A DNA stretch of 64,000 nt from Bacillus sp. 2B10 (lineage in GTDB: Bacteria > Pseudomonadota > Alphaproteobacteria > Sphingomonadales > Sphingomonadaceae), in NCBI GenBank assembly GCA_003946805.1, contig RPSH01000002.1:1-64000 (forward strand), in the 5' to 3' direction. Position 1 is the first letter of the stretch; every line of letters starts with the position of its first letter. Both the position numbers and the translations under genes were made by a program. Of this stretch, positions 28,637 through 38,626 are shown piece by piece. The notes under the pieces are model-generated. The model saw nothing but the letters and a program-made list of their open reading frames with translations, was not told the DNA's origin and ran no database searches.

Positions 28637-29082
28637 CCGGACGCTATTATGACGACTGGCAGGTCGGCGACCGCATCGATCACCCGATCCGCCGCACCGT
28701 GACCGAGACCGACAATCTCCTGTTCTCGGCGATGACCCACAACCCGCAGCCGCTGCATATCGATGCGGAGGCGGCACGGGCGTCGGAGTTCGGCCAGATC
28801 CTCGTCAACGGCACCTTCACCTTCGCGCTGATGGTCGGGCTGTCGGTGGGCGAAACGACGCTCGGCACGCTGGTCGCGAATCTCGGCTACGACCAGCTGG
28901 TGATGCCCAAGCCCGTGTTCCTCGGCGATACGCTGCGCGCCACGACCGAGGTGACGGCGCTCAAGGACAGCCGCTCGCGTCCCGATGCCGGCATCGTCAC
29001 CTTCACCCACGAACTGCACAACCAGCGGGGCGAGATCGTCTGCCGCTGCCTGCGCACCGCCCTGCTGAAGCGCCGGCCGTGA
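28633..29082 (+). CDS. MaoC-family (hotdog) enoyl-CoA hydratase
   Basis: Predicted 149-residue single-hotdog protein. The hydratase motif is visible as FSAMTHNPQPLHIDAEAA, containing the catalytic Asn/His-type region of (R)-hydratases, followed by VNGTFTFALMVGLSVGETT. Related proteins hydrate mesaconyl-CoA or itaconyl-CoA-type thioesters and are often paired with CitE-like lyases, as here. In canonical leucine operons this slot holds the crotonase-type 3-methylglutaconyl-CoA hydratase LiuC, which is absent. It may replace LiuC; that is inference. Start and stop both overlap neighbours (ATGA, GTGA). Confidence 0.88.
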   Translation: MTGRYYDDWQVGDRIDHPIRRTVTETDNLLFSAMTHNPQPLHIDAEAARASEFGQILVNGTFTFALMVGLSVGETTLGTLVANLGYDQLVMPKPVFLGDTLRATTEVTALKDSRSRPDAGIVTFTHELHNQRGEIVCRCLRTALLKRRP

Positions 29083-29924
29083 AGCTCCGCTCGCTCCTGT
29101 TCGTCCCCGGCGACCGCCCCGATCGCTTCGCCAGGGCGGCGGCGAGCGGCGCCGATGCGCTGATCCTCGACCTCGAGGATGCCGTTGCCGCCCCGGCGAA
29201 GGACACCGCCCGCGCCGCCGTACGCGACTGGCTGGGGCAGGGGGCGTCGCTGCCGCGCATCGTCCGGATCAACCCGGTCGATGGCCCGCTCGTCGCCGCC
29301 GACCTGACTGCGCTCGCCGGCACGCGTCCGGACGCGATCATGGTGCCCAAGGCCGAAGGCGCGGCGACGATCACCGCGCTCGACGCGCTGCTGGCGGCGC
29401 ACGGGCTGGCCGACGCGCCGCTGCTGCCGATCGCTACCGAAACCCCGGCGGCGATCTTCCAGCTCGGCAGCTACGGCGCGGTCGCCCACCGCCTCGCCGG
29501 GCTGACGTGGGGCGCGGAGGATTTGCCCGCCGCGATCGGCGCCGCGACCTCGCGCGAGGCCGACGGCCGCTACACCGCGCCCTATGAGCTGGCCCGGTCG
29601 CTCACCCTGTTCGGCGCACACGCCGCGGGAGTGGCGGCGATCGATACCGTCTATCCCGCGATCCGCGACGATGCCGGCCTCGCCGCCTATGCCGGACGTG
29701 CCGCCCGCGACGGCTTCACCGGCATGATGGCGCTGCACCCGGCACAGGTCGCGACGATCAACGCCGCCTTCACCCCCGATGCCGCCGCCGTCGCGCGGGC
29801 ACAGGCGATCGTCGACGCCTTCGCCGCGAACCCGGGTGCCGGCGCGCTACAGGTCGACTGCCGCATGGTCGACGCCCCGCACCTGAAACAGGCGAAACGC
29901 ATCCTGGCGCTGGCAAAAGACTGA
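29079..29924 (+). CDS. CitE-like CoA-ester lyase (HpcH/HpaI family)
   Basis: Predicted 281-residue TIM-barrel lyase of the citrate lyase beta/malyl-CoA lyase group. It starts RSLLFVPGDRPDRF, has the metal-site motif LDLEDAVA, RINPVDGP, PKAEGAATI, and TWGAEDLPAAIG with the catalytic Glu-Asp. GTG start overlaps the MaoC stop. Known substrates in the family are citryl-, malyl-, beta-methylmalyl- and citramalyl-CoA. In standard leucine operons HMG-CoA lyase LiuE ends the pathway; none is seen here, so this lyase may serve that or a linked C5 dicarboxylate branch. Confidence 0.9.
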   Translation: MKLRSLLFVPGDRPDRFARAAASGADALILDLEDAVAAPAKDTARAAVRDWLGQGASLPRIVRINPVDGPLVAADLTALAGTRPDAIMVPKAEGAATITALDALLAAHGLADAPLLPIATETPAAIFQLGSYGAVAHRLAGLTWGAEDLPAAIGAATSREADGRYTAPYELARSLTLFGAHAAGVAAIDTVYPAIRDDAGLAAYAGRAARDGFTGMMALHPAQVATINAAFTPDAAAVARAQAIVDAFAANPGAGALQVDCRMVDAPHLKQAKRILALAKD

Positions 29925-29926
29925 TA

Positions 29927-29947
29927 TCCTCCCCGTGCCGGGGAGGA
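29927..29947. terminator. Hairpin between convergent genes
   Basis: TCCTCCCCG (29927-29935), loop TGC, CGGGGAGGA (29939-29947): a 9-bp GC-rich stem between the CitE-like stop and the convergent 29955 gene. No T-run, so its strength as a terminator is uncertain. Confidence 0.5.
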
Positions 29948-29954
29948 GTTCGCC

Positions 29955-30623
29955 CTACGCCACCGGCGGCGCAGGCGGTGGGGCCGCCAGCTTGCGCAGC
30001 GCCGCGGTCCGCTCGCGCTCCACCGCCGCGCGGTCCGCCGCCAGCCGCTTGCGCACCGCGAGGTAATGCAGCGCCGCCCGCCGGTCTTCCTCCGACAGCG
30101 CCGCCGCCGGCAGTTGCTGCGCAGCCTCGTCCAGCGCGGCGCTGCTCGGCACCGGGGTCGCGGGGGGCAGGCCGGCATGGCCCTGCGACGCGATGTCGTA
30201 CCAGTGCGCCGCCGCCTGCGAGAAATCGGGCAGCGTCGCCGCGACCGCATCGAACCGCTCGACCGCCATGGCGTGGCGCACCAGCTCCGCCTCGATCGGC
30301 AGCAGCGCGCGTTCGGCCAGCAGCATCCGCAGCATCGCCGCGTCGCGGTCGAACCGCGCCCATGCGGCATGGTTGAAGCCGTGCTGGCTGCGTTGCAGCG
30401 TCAGCGCGCGCAGCACCTCGCCCCGGTCGGGCCGTTGCCACAGCCAGCCGGTCCCCTGGATCGCGAACCAGCCCCATGCGACCAGGGCGAAGCCCGCGAG
30501 CGCCAGCAGCAGCGTCCGCCACCCCGGTTGCCCGCCCGATGCCGCGGCGATCCCGACCGCCAGCGCGGCGACCGCGCCCGCCGCCAGTCCCAGTCGTGGA
30601 TCGCGATACCATGTGTCGCGCAA
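29955..30623 (-). CDS. Conserved membrane protein of unknown function
   Basis: Predicted 222-residue protein. Two hydrophobic helices near the N-terminus (LGLAAGAVAALAVGIAA and TLLLALAGFALVAWGWF) are followed by a soluble helical region rich in Ala, Arg and Glu, and a Pro-Ala tail. No ATG is available in a sensible position. I chose the TTG at 30623 because GGGGAGAG lies 6-7 nt upstream and the frame would otherwise run into the neighbouring cyclase gene. No family was recognised. It lies 100 nt downstream of the diguanylate cyclase on the same strand. Confidence 0.7.
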   Translation of the reverse strand: MRDTWYRDPRLGLAAGAVAALAVGIAAASGGQPGWRTLLLALAGFALVAWGWFAIQGTGWLWQRPDRGEVLRALTLQRSQHGFNHAAWARFDRDAAMLRMLLAERALLPIEAELVRHAMAVERFDAVAATLPDFSQAAAHWYDIASQGHAGLPPATPVPSSAALDEAAQQLPAAALSEEDRRAALHYLAVRKRLAADRAAVERERTAALRKLAAPPPAPPVA

Positions 30624-30723
30624 CCGGTCTCTCCCCTGTGTCCGCCTGACCGACCATCCTAGCAGCGATCGCCGGGCCGTCGACCCGCCTGTTGCCCGAC
30701 GGCGTACCGGATCGGGGCGGTAT

Positions 30724-32493
30724 TCAGGCGGCGCGCCGCAACCGGTCGCGCCCTTCGGCCTTGGCGGCATAGAGCGCGCGGTCGGCCGCGCGCAGCACCG
30801 CCGTCGCACTGTCGCTGCCGTCGATCGCCGCGATCCCGGCGCTGACCGTCAGCTCGACGATCGACGGCCCCTGGCGCAGCCTGGTCGCGGCCAGCGTGGT
30901 GCGCAGCCGTTCGCACAGCGCGTGCGCATGGTCGATGCCGGTGTCGGGGAACAGGATGCCGAACTCCTCCCCGCCCAGCCGCGCGACCACATCGCCCTCG
31001 CGCATCACCCCGCGCGCCATCCGCGCGAACGCCTGCAACACCTTGTCGCCGGCATCGTGGCCGAACCGGTCGTTGACCGTCTTGAAATGGTCGATGTCGA
31101 ACACCGCGACACAGCCGGCGAGCGTGCCCGGCCCGGGGGCGGCGATGCGATCCGCCAGCGCCGCGTCGAATGCCCGGCGGTTGGCGAGGCCGGTCAGGGG
31201 ATCAGTCGACGCCGCGCGCGACAACTCGGCCTCGCGCGACTTGCGGTGCGACACGTCGCGGATCATCGACACCGTGCCGCTGACCATGCCGTCGCCGTCC
31301 AGCACCGCGCGGATGTGCGATTCGAACCAGCGTTGCGCGCCGTCGTTCATCTGCGCGCGATATTCGACGATCTGCATGCCCCCGGGATCGGCGATCGCGT
31401 CGCGATGCGCGGCCGTCACCGCCGTCCGGTCGAGCGGATGGACCAGTTCGAACGCCTGCCGCCCGGTGAAATCCGCCGGGTCGCGTCCGGTAATCTGTTC
31501 GAACGACGGCGACAGATACTTGATCCGCCCCTCGGCATCGATGCCCATCATGATGTCGGTCGAATGATCGGCCAGCAGGCGATAGCGCGCCTCGCTCTCG
31601 CCCAGCCGGCGGTACAGCGCCTGCCGCCGGCTGAGGTCGGCGGCGACCGGAAAGGCGGTCAGGACGGTGCAGGCCAGATAGAGTTGCAGGAACTCCATCC
31701 GCGACTGCATGTCGCCGCCCAGGAAATTGGCCGGGCCCATCTCGTGCAGCGTCGCATAGCCACCGACCAGCGCCAGCACGATCGACGACGCGCCCGCACC
31801 GATAAGGCCCAGCCGGAACGTCGTCAGCATGAGCGGCAGGATCGGCAGGAACAGCAGCGGCACCCGGTCCTGCCCGAACACGCCGACGGCGACGACGGTC
31901 GTCGCCCCGACCAGCAACGCGCCCTCCAGCCGCAGCGGGTGCGGCGCATCGCGCCACCACCGCCGCACCGCGCCCGACAGGACCAGCGAGATGACCGGGG
32001 TCAGCGAGATCATGCTAAGGCTATGGCCGACGAACCACAGCCGCCACTGCCGGTCGAACGGCAGGTCATAGGCGATGGCGACCGTCGCCGCGGCGATCGT
32101 CCCGCCCAGTGCCGGTCCGGCGATGCCGACCGCGGCGACGAACCGTCCGACCCGCTCCAGCGAGCCGAGGAACCCGCGCCGGACGCGCAGCCGGTTGAAC
32201 AGCCATGCCGCCACCCCGACCTCGCCGACCCGCGCCGCCGCCATCGGCAGCGCCAGGAACGCACCGAAGCCGAAGATGCTGGATGCCGCCACGCTGCCGA
32301 TCGCCGCGCCGATCAGGATCGGACCCCATTGCCGCCGGGCCCGCCCGATCAGCATCGCCAGCAGGAACGGCGTGGCGGGCGACATCGCCGACAGCCCGCC
32401 ATGCCGGTTCATCGCCATCGCGAACCCGGCAAGCAGAAAATAGACCACGGCGGTAAAGAGCCCGATCCGTTGTCTGTTGAGCCAGGTCGCCAT
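30724..32493 (-). CDS. MASE1-PAS-GGDEF diguanylate cyclase
   Basis: Predicted 589-residue inner-membrane protein. The first roughly 290 residues form the eight-helix MASE1 sensor. A PAS domain follows (YRLLADHSTDIMMGIDAEGR, ending SMIRDVSHRK). The GGDEF domain is active-type, with GGEEF at 507-511. An RxxD inhibitory site (REGD, Arg498 to Asp501) sits nine residues before it, so product feedback inhibition is expected. It should make c-di-GMP in response to an unknown signal. It lies 44 nt after the RDD gene on the same strand and may be a distal member of that operon. Confidence 0.94.
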   Translation of the reverse strand: MATWLNRQRIGLFTAVVYFLLAGFAMAMNRHGGLSAMSPATPFLLAMLIGRARRQWGPILIGAAIGSVAASSIFGFGAFLALPMAAARVGEVGVAAWLFNRLRVRRGFLGSLERVGRFVAAVGIAGPALGGTIAAATVAIAYDLPFDRQWRLWFVGHSLSMISLTPVISLVLSGAVRRWWRDAPHPLRLEGALLVGATTVVAVGVFGQDRVPLLFLPILPLMLTTFRLGLIGAGASSIVLALVGGYATLHEMGPANFLGGDMQSRMEFLQLYLACTVLTAFPVAADLSRRQALYRRLGESEARYRLLADHSTDIMMGIDAEGRIKYLSPSFEQITGRDPADFTGRQAFELVHPLDRTAVTAAHRDAIADPGGMQIVEYRAQMNDGAQRWFESHIRAVLDGDGMVSGTVSMIRDVSHRKSREAELSRAASTDPLTGLANRRAFDAALADRIAAPGPGTLAGCVAVFDIDHFKTVNDRFGHDAGDKVLQAFARMARGVMREGDVVARLGGEEFGILFPDTGIDHAHALCERLRTTLAATRLRQGPSIVELTVSAGIAAIDGSDSATAVLRAADRALYAAKAEGRDRLRRAA

Positions 32494-32537
32494 GGCGGCT
32501 TCATGCGACCGCGGGCGTTAATGCCAAGTGTAACCTG

Positions 32538-33443
32538 TTACGAATTGGCGCCAATTTGGTGGTATTTGTCGCGCTTGCGCTGCCCGAACAGCAATTTTCG
32601 TTCAAGATGGTGGCGAAGCGCGGCGTAATAGGCTTCGAGGAACGCCAGGTCGGCGCCCTCGTCGCTCCGGTCCAGCTTGCGACGGATCGCACTTGCCACC
32701 GCGAACAGGTCCGCGCGGTCGTTCCTGCGCAACACGTCCTCCAGCCGCTGCAACTCGAACGCACCATACGCGTCGAGCTCGGCGGCGGTGAACGGCGCGA
32801 TCCGCGCCATGTCCTTTTCGTGCGCGGTCTGGATCAGCAGGTCCTCGCCCAGCTTGCGTACCTCGCGTTCCACGACCCAGGTGCCGGCGATCAGGTCGCC
32901 CGCGCGAAGCCGGTCGCGGTTGAAGACGGGCAGGAACAACAGGATCAGCGCCCATCCCAGTGCCAGCGTCGCCGTCCACGCGGTCGCCATCCCCTCGGCA
33001 AAGGCGAAGACGAGGAAGAACAGCGGCAGGAACACCTCGATCTCGCGCATCAGGTTGCGCGCCATCACCGCCGATCCGGTGAGGCGTGCGCCGCTGCGCG
33101 ACACGACGCGCAGCTTCATCAGCCGCTTGCCCGGCGTCGCCGCGCGCCGCCCCGCCTCGAACAGCACGAAATAGAAGTTGCGCAGCAGGAAGAAGCCCAG
33201 CAGCCATACGACGCCGTACAGCGACGACGCGCTGCCCGGGCTGCCGTTGACCAGCGCCAGGATCAGCAGCGACGCCCCGATCAGCACCGCCAGCATGATG
33301 ATCGCATCGATCAGGAACGCGCCGGCCCGCGACCCCGCCGACCCCAGCCGCAGGTTCAGCGGCACGCCTTCGGGCGTAACCAGCTGCCTCTCGAGCGTGC
33401 GGGGCGGGCGCGGCGGGCGCGCCTTGCGCTCACGCCGCGCCAC
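32538..33443 (-). CDS. RDD-family membrane protein
   Basis: Predicted 301-residue protein. An Arg-rich N-terminus precedes the RDD domain (GSRAGAFLIDAIIMLAV and the later TPGKRLMKLRVVSRSG), giving three or more membrane helices to about residue 190. A soluble C-terminal helical region ends KRDKYHQIGANS. Some RDD proteins act in ion or compatible-solute transport, but those inside MoxR/DUF58 modules have no assigned role. Its start overlaps the SpoIIM-like gene stop by 14 nt, confirming a shared transcript. Confidence 0.9.
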   Translation of the reverse strand: MARRERKARPPRPPRTLERQLVTPEGVPLNLRLGSAGSRAGAFLIDAIIMLAVLIGASLLILALVNGSPGSASSLYGVVWLLGFFLLRNFYFVLFEAGRRAATPGKRLMKLRVVSRSGARLTGSAVMARNLMREIEVFLPLFFLVFAFAEGMATAWTATLALGWALILLFLPVFNRDRLRAGDLIAGTWVVEREVRKLGEDLLIQTAHEKDMARIAPFTAAELDAYGAFELQRLEDVLRRNDRADLFAVASAIRRKLDRSDEGADLAFLEAYYAALRHHLERKLLFGQRKRDKYHQIGANS

Positions 33444-34422
33444 GCCGGCCCCCGAAGGTGAAGTACACCGTCCACAGCGCCAGCATCATGGCCCCGATCG
33501 CCAGGCGCGCGCTGTCGTCGGTCACCAGCTGGCGCGCGAACCCTTCGAGCAGGCCGGCGACCAGCAACATCAGGATGACGCCGATCATCACGATCGCGCC
33601 GCGCGTGCCGGCATCGGCCGCCGCCGCCATGCGCGTCCGTTCGCCCGGAAACGCGACCGCGCGCCCGATATGCATGCCCGCGGCGGTGGCGAGGGCGATC
33701 GCCCCGATCTCGGTCGTGCCGTGGATCATCAGCCACGCGAAGAACCCCCAGCCCAGGCCATGCGGCACGAACGCGGCGAACATCGCCCCGGCCAGCGCGC
33801 CGTTCTGCACCGCGAGGATGATCGTGGGGATACCGAACAGGAAGCCGAGCGCGAACGCCATGATCGACACCTGCGAATTGTGGGTGAACAGGAACGTCGC
33901 GAAGATCTCCAGCCCCCCCTCGGTCGGTGCGCCATAGATCGATTCGCGCAGCGACGCCGCACTGGCGTTCATGTCGCGGCCACTGGCCATTTCGGGGGAG
34001 ATCATCGCCGAGAACCATGCCGGTTCGGTGCGGACGAGGTGATAGGCGGCGACCGCGCTCAGCACCAGCAACGCGACCGCCAGCAGCAGTTCGGGGCCGA
34101 TCGCCCGCACCGATCGCGGCCACAGCGTCGTGAAGAACGCCTTCACCTGCCGCAACCACGGCTCGCGCGCCGAATAGAGCGCGAAATAGGCGCGGGTCGA
34201 CAGCGCTTCCAGATAGCCGACCAGCGATGCGTCGAGCGAGGTCGCACGCGCGATCGACAGCGACGACAGCGTGGCGCGGTACAGGCGGGGCAGGTCGACC
34301 AGATCCTCGTCGGACAGCCGGCGCGGCGACTTCGCCTCCAGCTTGCCCAGCAGTTCCTCCAGCCGCGCCCAGTCGGCCTCGCGCTCGGCACGGAAATGGC
34401 GCGTGGCAAAGGTGACGGTCAT
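33430..34422 (-). CDS. SpoIIM/DUF95-family integral membrane protein
   Basis: Predicted 330-residue protein. A cytoplasmic helical N-terminal domain of about 100 residues (READWARLEELLGKLEAKSP) precedes five or six hydrophobic helices. These include SIMAFALGFLFGIPTIILAV and the conserved GTTEIGAIALATAAGMHIG, which define the stage II sporulation M family. This organism should not sporulate; in proteobacteria the family is found in MoxR-linked operons and its role is unknown. The start at 34422 overlaps the DUF58 gene stop by 4 nt. Confidence 0.92.
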   Translation of the reverse strand: MTVTFATRHFRAEREADWARLEELLGKLEAKSPRRLSDEDLVDLPRLYRATLSSLSIARATSLDASLVGYLEALSTRAYFALYSAREPWLRQVKAFFTTLWPRSVRAIGPELLLAVALLVLSAVAAYHLVRTEPAWFSAMISPEMASGRDMNASAASLRESIYGAPTEGGLEIFATFLFTHNSQVSIMAFALGFLFGIPTIILAVQNGALAGAMFAAFVPHGLGWGFFAWLMIHGTTEIGAIALATAAGMHIGRAVAFPGERTRMAAAADAGTRGAIVMIGVILMLLVAGLLEGFARQLVTDDSARLAIGAMMLALWTVYFTFGGRRGAA

Positions 34423-35647
34423 CGGCCGCGCTCCCGGTGGTTCACATAGCGTTCGACCAGCGCCAGCGGCATCGCGTCCGCCGTAGCCTCGATCACGTCG
34501 ATGCCCATTCGCCGCAGCCGTTCGATGACGATCGCCCGGTCGCGCAGCAGCAGCTGGGCGACGTTCGCGCGGACCAGGTCGTCGGCGCCGTGCGGTTCGC
34601 CGTCGCGCAACGCTTCCAGTTCGGTATCGCGGAACAGCACGAACAGCACCCGGTGGCGCTTCAGCATCCGCTGCGCCGCCGCCAGCATCAGCTCGGCGCT
34701 GGTGGTATCGGTGAACTCGGTGAACAGCACGATCAGCGCGCGCCGGTCGAGCTTCTGGTCGAGCGTGACGAGGCCGAGCGTATAGTTGCTCTCCTCCACG
34801 CCGTAATCGATGTCGGCGGCGGCATGGTGCAGCCGCGCGAAGCCGCGCGTACCGCCGCTGATGCTGCCGCTGTCGAACTGCGGGCGTGCCGCGAACGAAT
34901 ACAGCCGCACCCGGTCGCCCGACTTCAGCGCCACGAACGCGGCCAGCAGCGCGGAGGATACCGCCCGGTCGATCCGCGGCACGTCGCCGACCGGATCGGT
35001 CATCGCCCGGCCGGCATCGACCGCGAACACGATCATGTTGTCGCGTTCGATATGGAACTCGCGCGCCAGCAGCGACGCGTGGCGCGCCGACGCCTTCCAG
35101 TCGATCGCGCGGCGCTCCATGCCCGGCTGGAACTCGGTCAGGACCTGGAAATCCTGCCCGTCGCCATGGTCGCGGCGCAGCCGGTTGCCCTGCGACACGC
35201 TGTTGAGGAACTGGCGCATCCCCTGGTCGCGGACCGGGCGGATGTCGGGCAGCACGACGATGGCGCGGTCGGCCTTCGCGCTCGCCTGCCGCCACGCCAG
35301 CCCCATCGGTCCGGCCCGCCGTGCCCATAGCCGCCGCAGCTGCGCCTTGCCGCGCCGCGCCGCGCGGAAGCTGCCTGGCGCGGTCCGTTCGACCGGTCCG
35401 TCGAAATCGGCGGCGACGTCGTCGCTGCCCAGTCCAAACCCCTCGCCGATGTTGAGCGTCGCCGGCAACCCGCCCGGCATCTCCACCACCGGCTTGCTCG
35501 CCAGTGCCGCATCGGCGACGATCAGCGCCGCCACGCCGACGATCCAGATCGGCGCGGCGATCCACGCCGCCGGTGCCATGACGCCCAGCGCCAGCCCGAC
35601 CGGCGCGGCGAGCGCGGTCAGCTGGATCGCGCGGGGCGTCGGCACGA

Positions 35648-35651
<4 letters not shown>
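34419..35651 (-). CDS. DUF58 domain protein of the MoxR module
   Basis: Predicted 410-residue protein. Two N-terminal membrane helices are followed by the DUF58 signature ERRAIDWKASARHASLLARE. A von Willebrand A-like domain contains FAVDAGRAMTDP, where the usual DxSxS metal site is DAGRA and thus degenerate. DUF58 proteins are encoded next to MoxR ATPases and are thought to be their partners or targets in envelope processes. The start at 35651 overlaps the MoxR stop; both overlaps are ATGA-type. Confidence 0.93.
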
Positions 35652-36600
<949 letters not shown>

Positions 36601-36604
<4 letters not shown>

Positions 36605-37824
36605 GCGCCTGTTTCCTTCTTCCATGCGTGCAGGTCCTGCGCCGCTGCCAGTGCCTCACCCTCGGTGCGGGCATCGCGCAGGCGACGGTCGATATCCGAA
36701 TAGCCGGGATGGATCCGGTCGAGCCGCTCGGCCGACGGGGTCTCGCCCATCAGCAGCCGGCGCGACACGACCTCCAGCATCGTGTCGGCATAGCGCGGCC
36801 CCACCTGCGGCGTGCGTCCCGCCAGCCGGGTCAGCGCCACGATATTGTCGATCAGCGCGCGTTTGCCCGCCGCCACCGCGCGCTTTTCGGCGATCGGTGG
36901 CCCGAACCGCCCGGCCGCCGCGATCCCGGCCAGCACGGCGGCCGCGATCAGCGCCAGCGTGACCCCCAGGAACGGCGGCAGGAACAGCAGCTTGACCAGA
37001 TTGCGGTCGCCGCGCGCATAGTGCAGCGACCGGTCGAACACCGCGCGCCCGTCATTCTCGGGATCGATCGCGCGCAGCATCGCCAGCGCCGCCTTCGCGT
37101 TGCGCGCGTCGGCCAGCGCGCGGTTGTTGACCAGGTCGGGATCGACCAGCACGAACGTGTCGCTGCTGCCGATCTGTCCCAGCACCGCCGCCCCGTCGCG
37201 CGCGCCTATCAGCGGATAGATCGTCTTGCCCAGCACAGCGTTCACCGGCCGGTCGGGCAGCGCGAACGATCGCAGGCCGGGATAGTCCGCGGCGGCGACG
37301 GCAACGTCGTCGCGGTCCTCGACATGCCACCGCGCCTCGGCCGGGATCAGCTGCTGCAGCTTGTAGCTGTTCAGTTCGCCGCTGCGCTGCACCCGGTCCT
37401 GCAACGGCAGCTTCTCGACCTGCCATTTCGGCAGGATGATGAGCGTCGGATAGCGCATCAGCGGACGCCCTTCCTTGCGCACGAAATCCTCGCCGCCGGT
37501 CATTGCCGCCGCCAGCGCGATGCGCTTGTCGACGATCGCCTTCACGTCCGCCGGGCGGGTCGCCTCGGTCGGGGTCAGGATCAGGATCGCCGAAGCCACT
37601 TCCGGTTCCTCGGGCGCGCTGCGTGGCGGCTGCACCGCATCGACCAGCCGCTTGAACGCATGATAGCCCGCCCCATCCTTGCGGTCGGCGGCGGGGGCGT
37701 CGCCCGCCACCCGCGCGATCTCGTCGCCGAACCCCGACATCAGGATCGACGCGAGCAGCAGCAGCGCGCCGCCGATCACCAGGATCACGACCGTGCGGAC
37801 GGCGAAGGGCGACGGCTGGCTCAT
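36601..37824 (-). CDS. DUF4350-type membrane protein of the MoxR module
   Basis: Predicted 407-residue protein. An N-terminal helix (AVRTVVILVIGGALLLLAS) anchors a large extracytoplasmic region. A second hydrophobic segment (LFLPPFLGVTLALIAAAVLAGI) is followed by a cytoplasmic tail with GETPSAERLDRIHP. The order and layout match DUF4350 proteins that accompany MoxR and DUF4129 genes. Start and stop overlap both neighbours by 4 nt. Function unknown. Confidence 0.88.
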
Positions 37825-38471
37825 CGCGCGCCCTTCAGTGCGAAGCCGGCATAGTCGGACCGCGCGCGCTGCCAGTCACCCGCGTCCAGCGCGCGTCCGC
37901 CGAACAGGCTGCGCTCGACCGCCGCGACGATGCCGGCGAACACGCCGCGGGCGTGTGGCGGCAGGGCATCGGCGCGGGCGATGTCGCGGCTGGTATCGGC
38001 CGGGCGCACCACGTCGCCGCGCCACGCGACGATATCGTCGATGCTGCGGAACAGCAGCAGATGGACCGCCGCGTCGAACTTGCCCGCCGCCGCCAGCGCG
38101 TCGGCATCCTCCAGCAGCGCGCGCGCACGCGTTTCGGTCGGGACCCATACCGGCGCCTCCTCGACCACCTGTCGCCGTCCCAGCCTTTCGGCCAGCCATT
38201 CGCGCAACCCCGGCAGACACGCGAACAGCAGCGCGACGACGATGACGATGCCGACGATCCACAGGATCACCCGCCAGCCGCCGCCGACCCACTGGACGAA
38301 GTTGCCGATCGCGCGCAGCACCGGTTCCAGCCATTCGGGCGGCGGGTCGCGCGGCTCGACGACCTTTTCGGGCAGGTCGAACTGGATCGATCCGTCGGCG
38401 CGGATCGCCTTCCACGCGGCGTCGACCTGTCCGGAATCGATCGGCGGCGCCGACGCGGCGGCATGGCCCAT
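37821..38471 (-). CDS. DUF4129-type membrane protein, first gene of the MoxR module
   Basis: Predicted 216-residue protein with one central helix (VILWIVGIVIVVALLFACL). The C-terminal cytoplasmic segment is typical of DUF4129: ARALLEDADALAAAGKFDAA, then HLLLFRSIDDI. It opens the six-gene run DUF4129-DUF4350-MoxR-DUF58-SpoIIM-RDD. I list the ATG at 38471; an in-frame TTG at 38498 would add nine residues. It is divergent from the 38627 gene, so the operon promoter must lie within 38472-38626. Confidence 0.85.
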   Translation of the reverse strand: MGHAAASAPPIDSGQVDAAWKAIRADGSIQFDLPEKVVEPRDPPPEWLEPVLRAIGNFVQWVGGGWRVILWIVGIVIVVALLFACLPGLREWLAERLGRRQVVEEAPVWVPTETRARALLEDADALAAAGKFDAAVHLLLFRSIDDIVAWRGDVVRPADTSRDIARADALPPHARGVFAGIVAAVERSLFGGRALDAGDWQRARSDYAGFALKGAR

Positions 38472-38626
38472 GCTCCCCGCGCCCTGATCCCCCGCCAAAT
38501 GCCGTTCCCCCGCATGCGCCCAGCTGTCGTCGGCACGCTTGGAGCAAATCGGCGATTTACATGCAACGCTTTTCCACCCTAGTTTCCCGGCGTGGGACGC
38601 AAGGGGCGGCGGCCGGGGGGAATGGA

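Noticed and set aside
33430..35565. 711-codon fusion of SpoIIM-like and a DUF58 frame
   Set aside because: Overlapping genes in different frames. The SpoIIM-like protein starts at 34422 and the upstream part is out of frame with DUF58.
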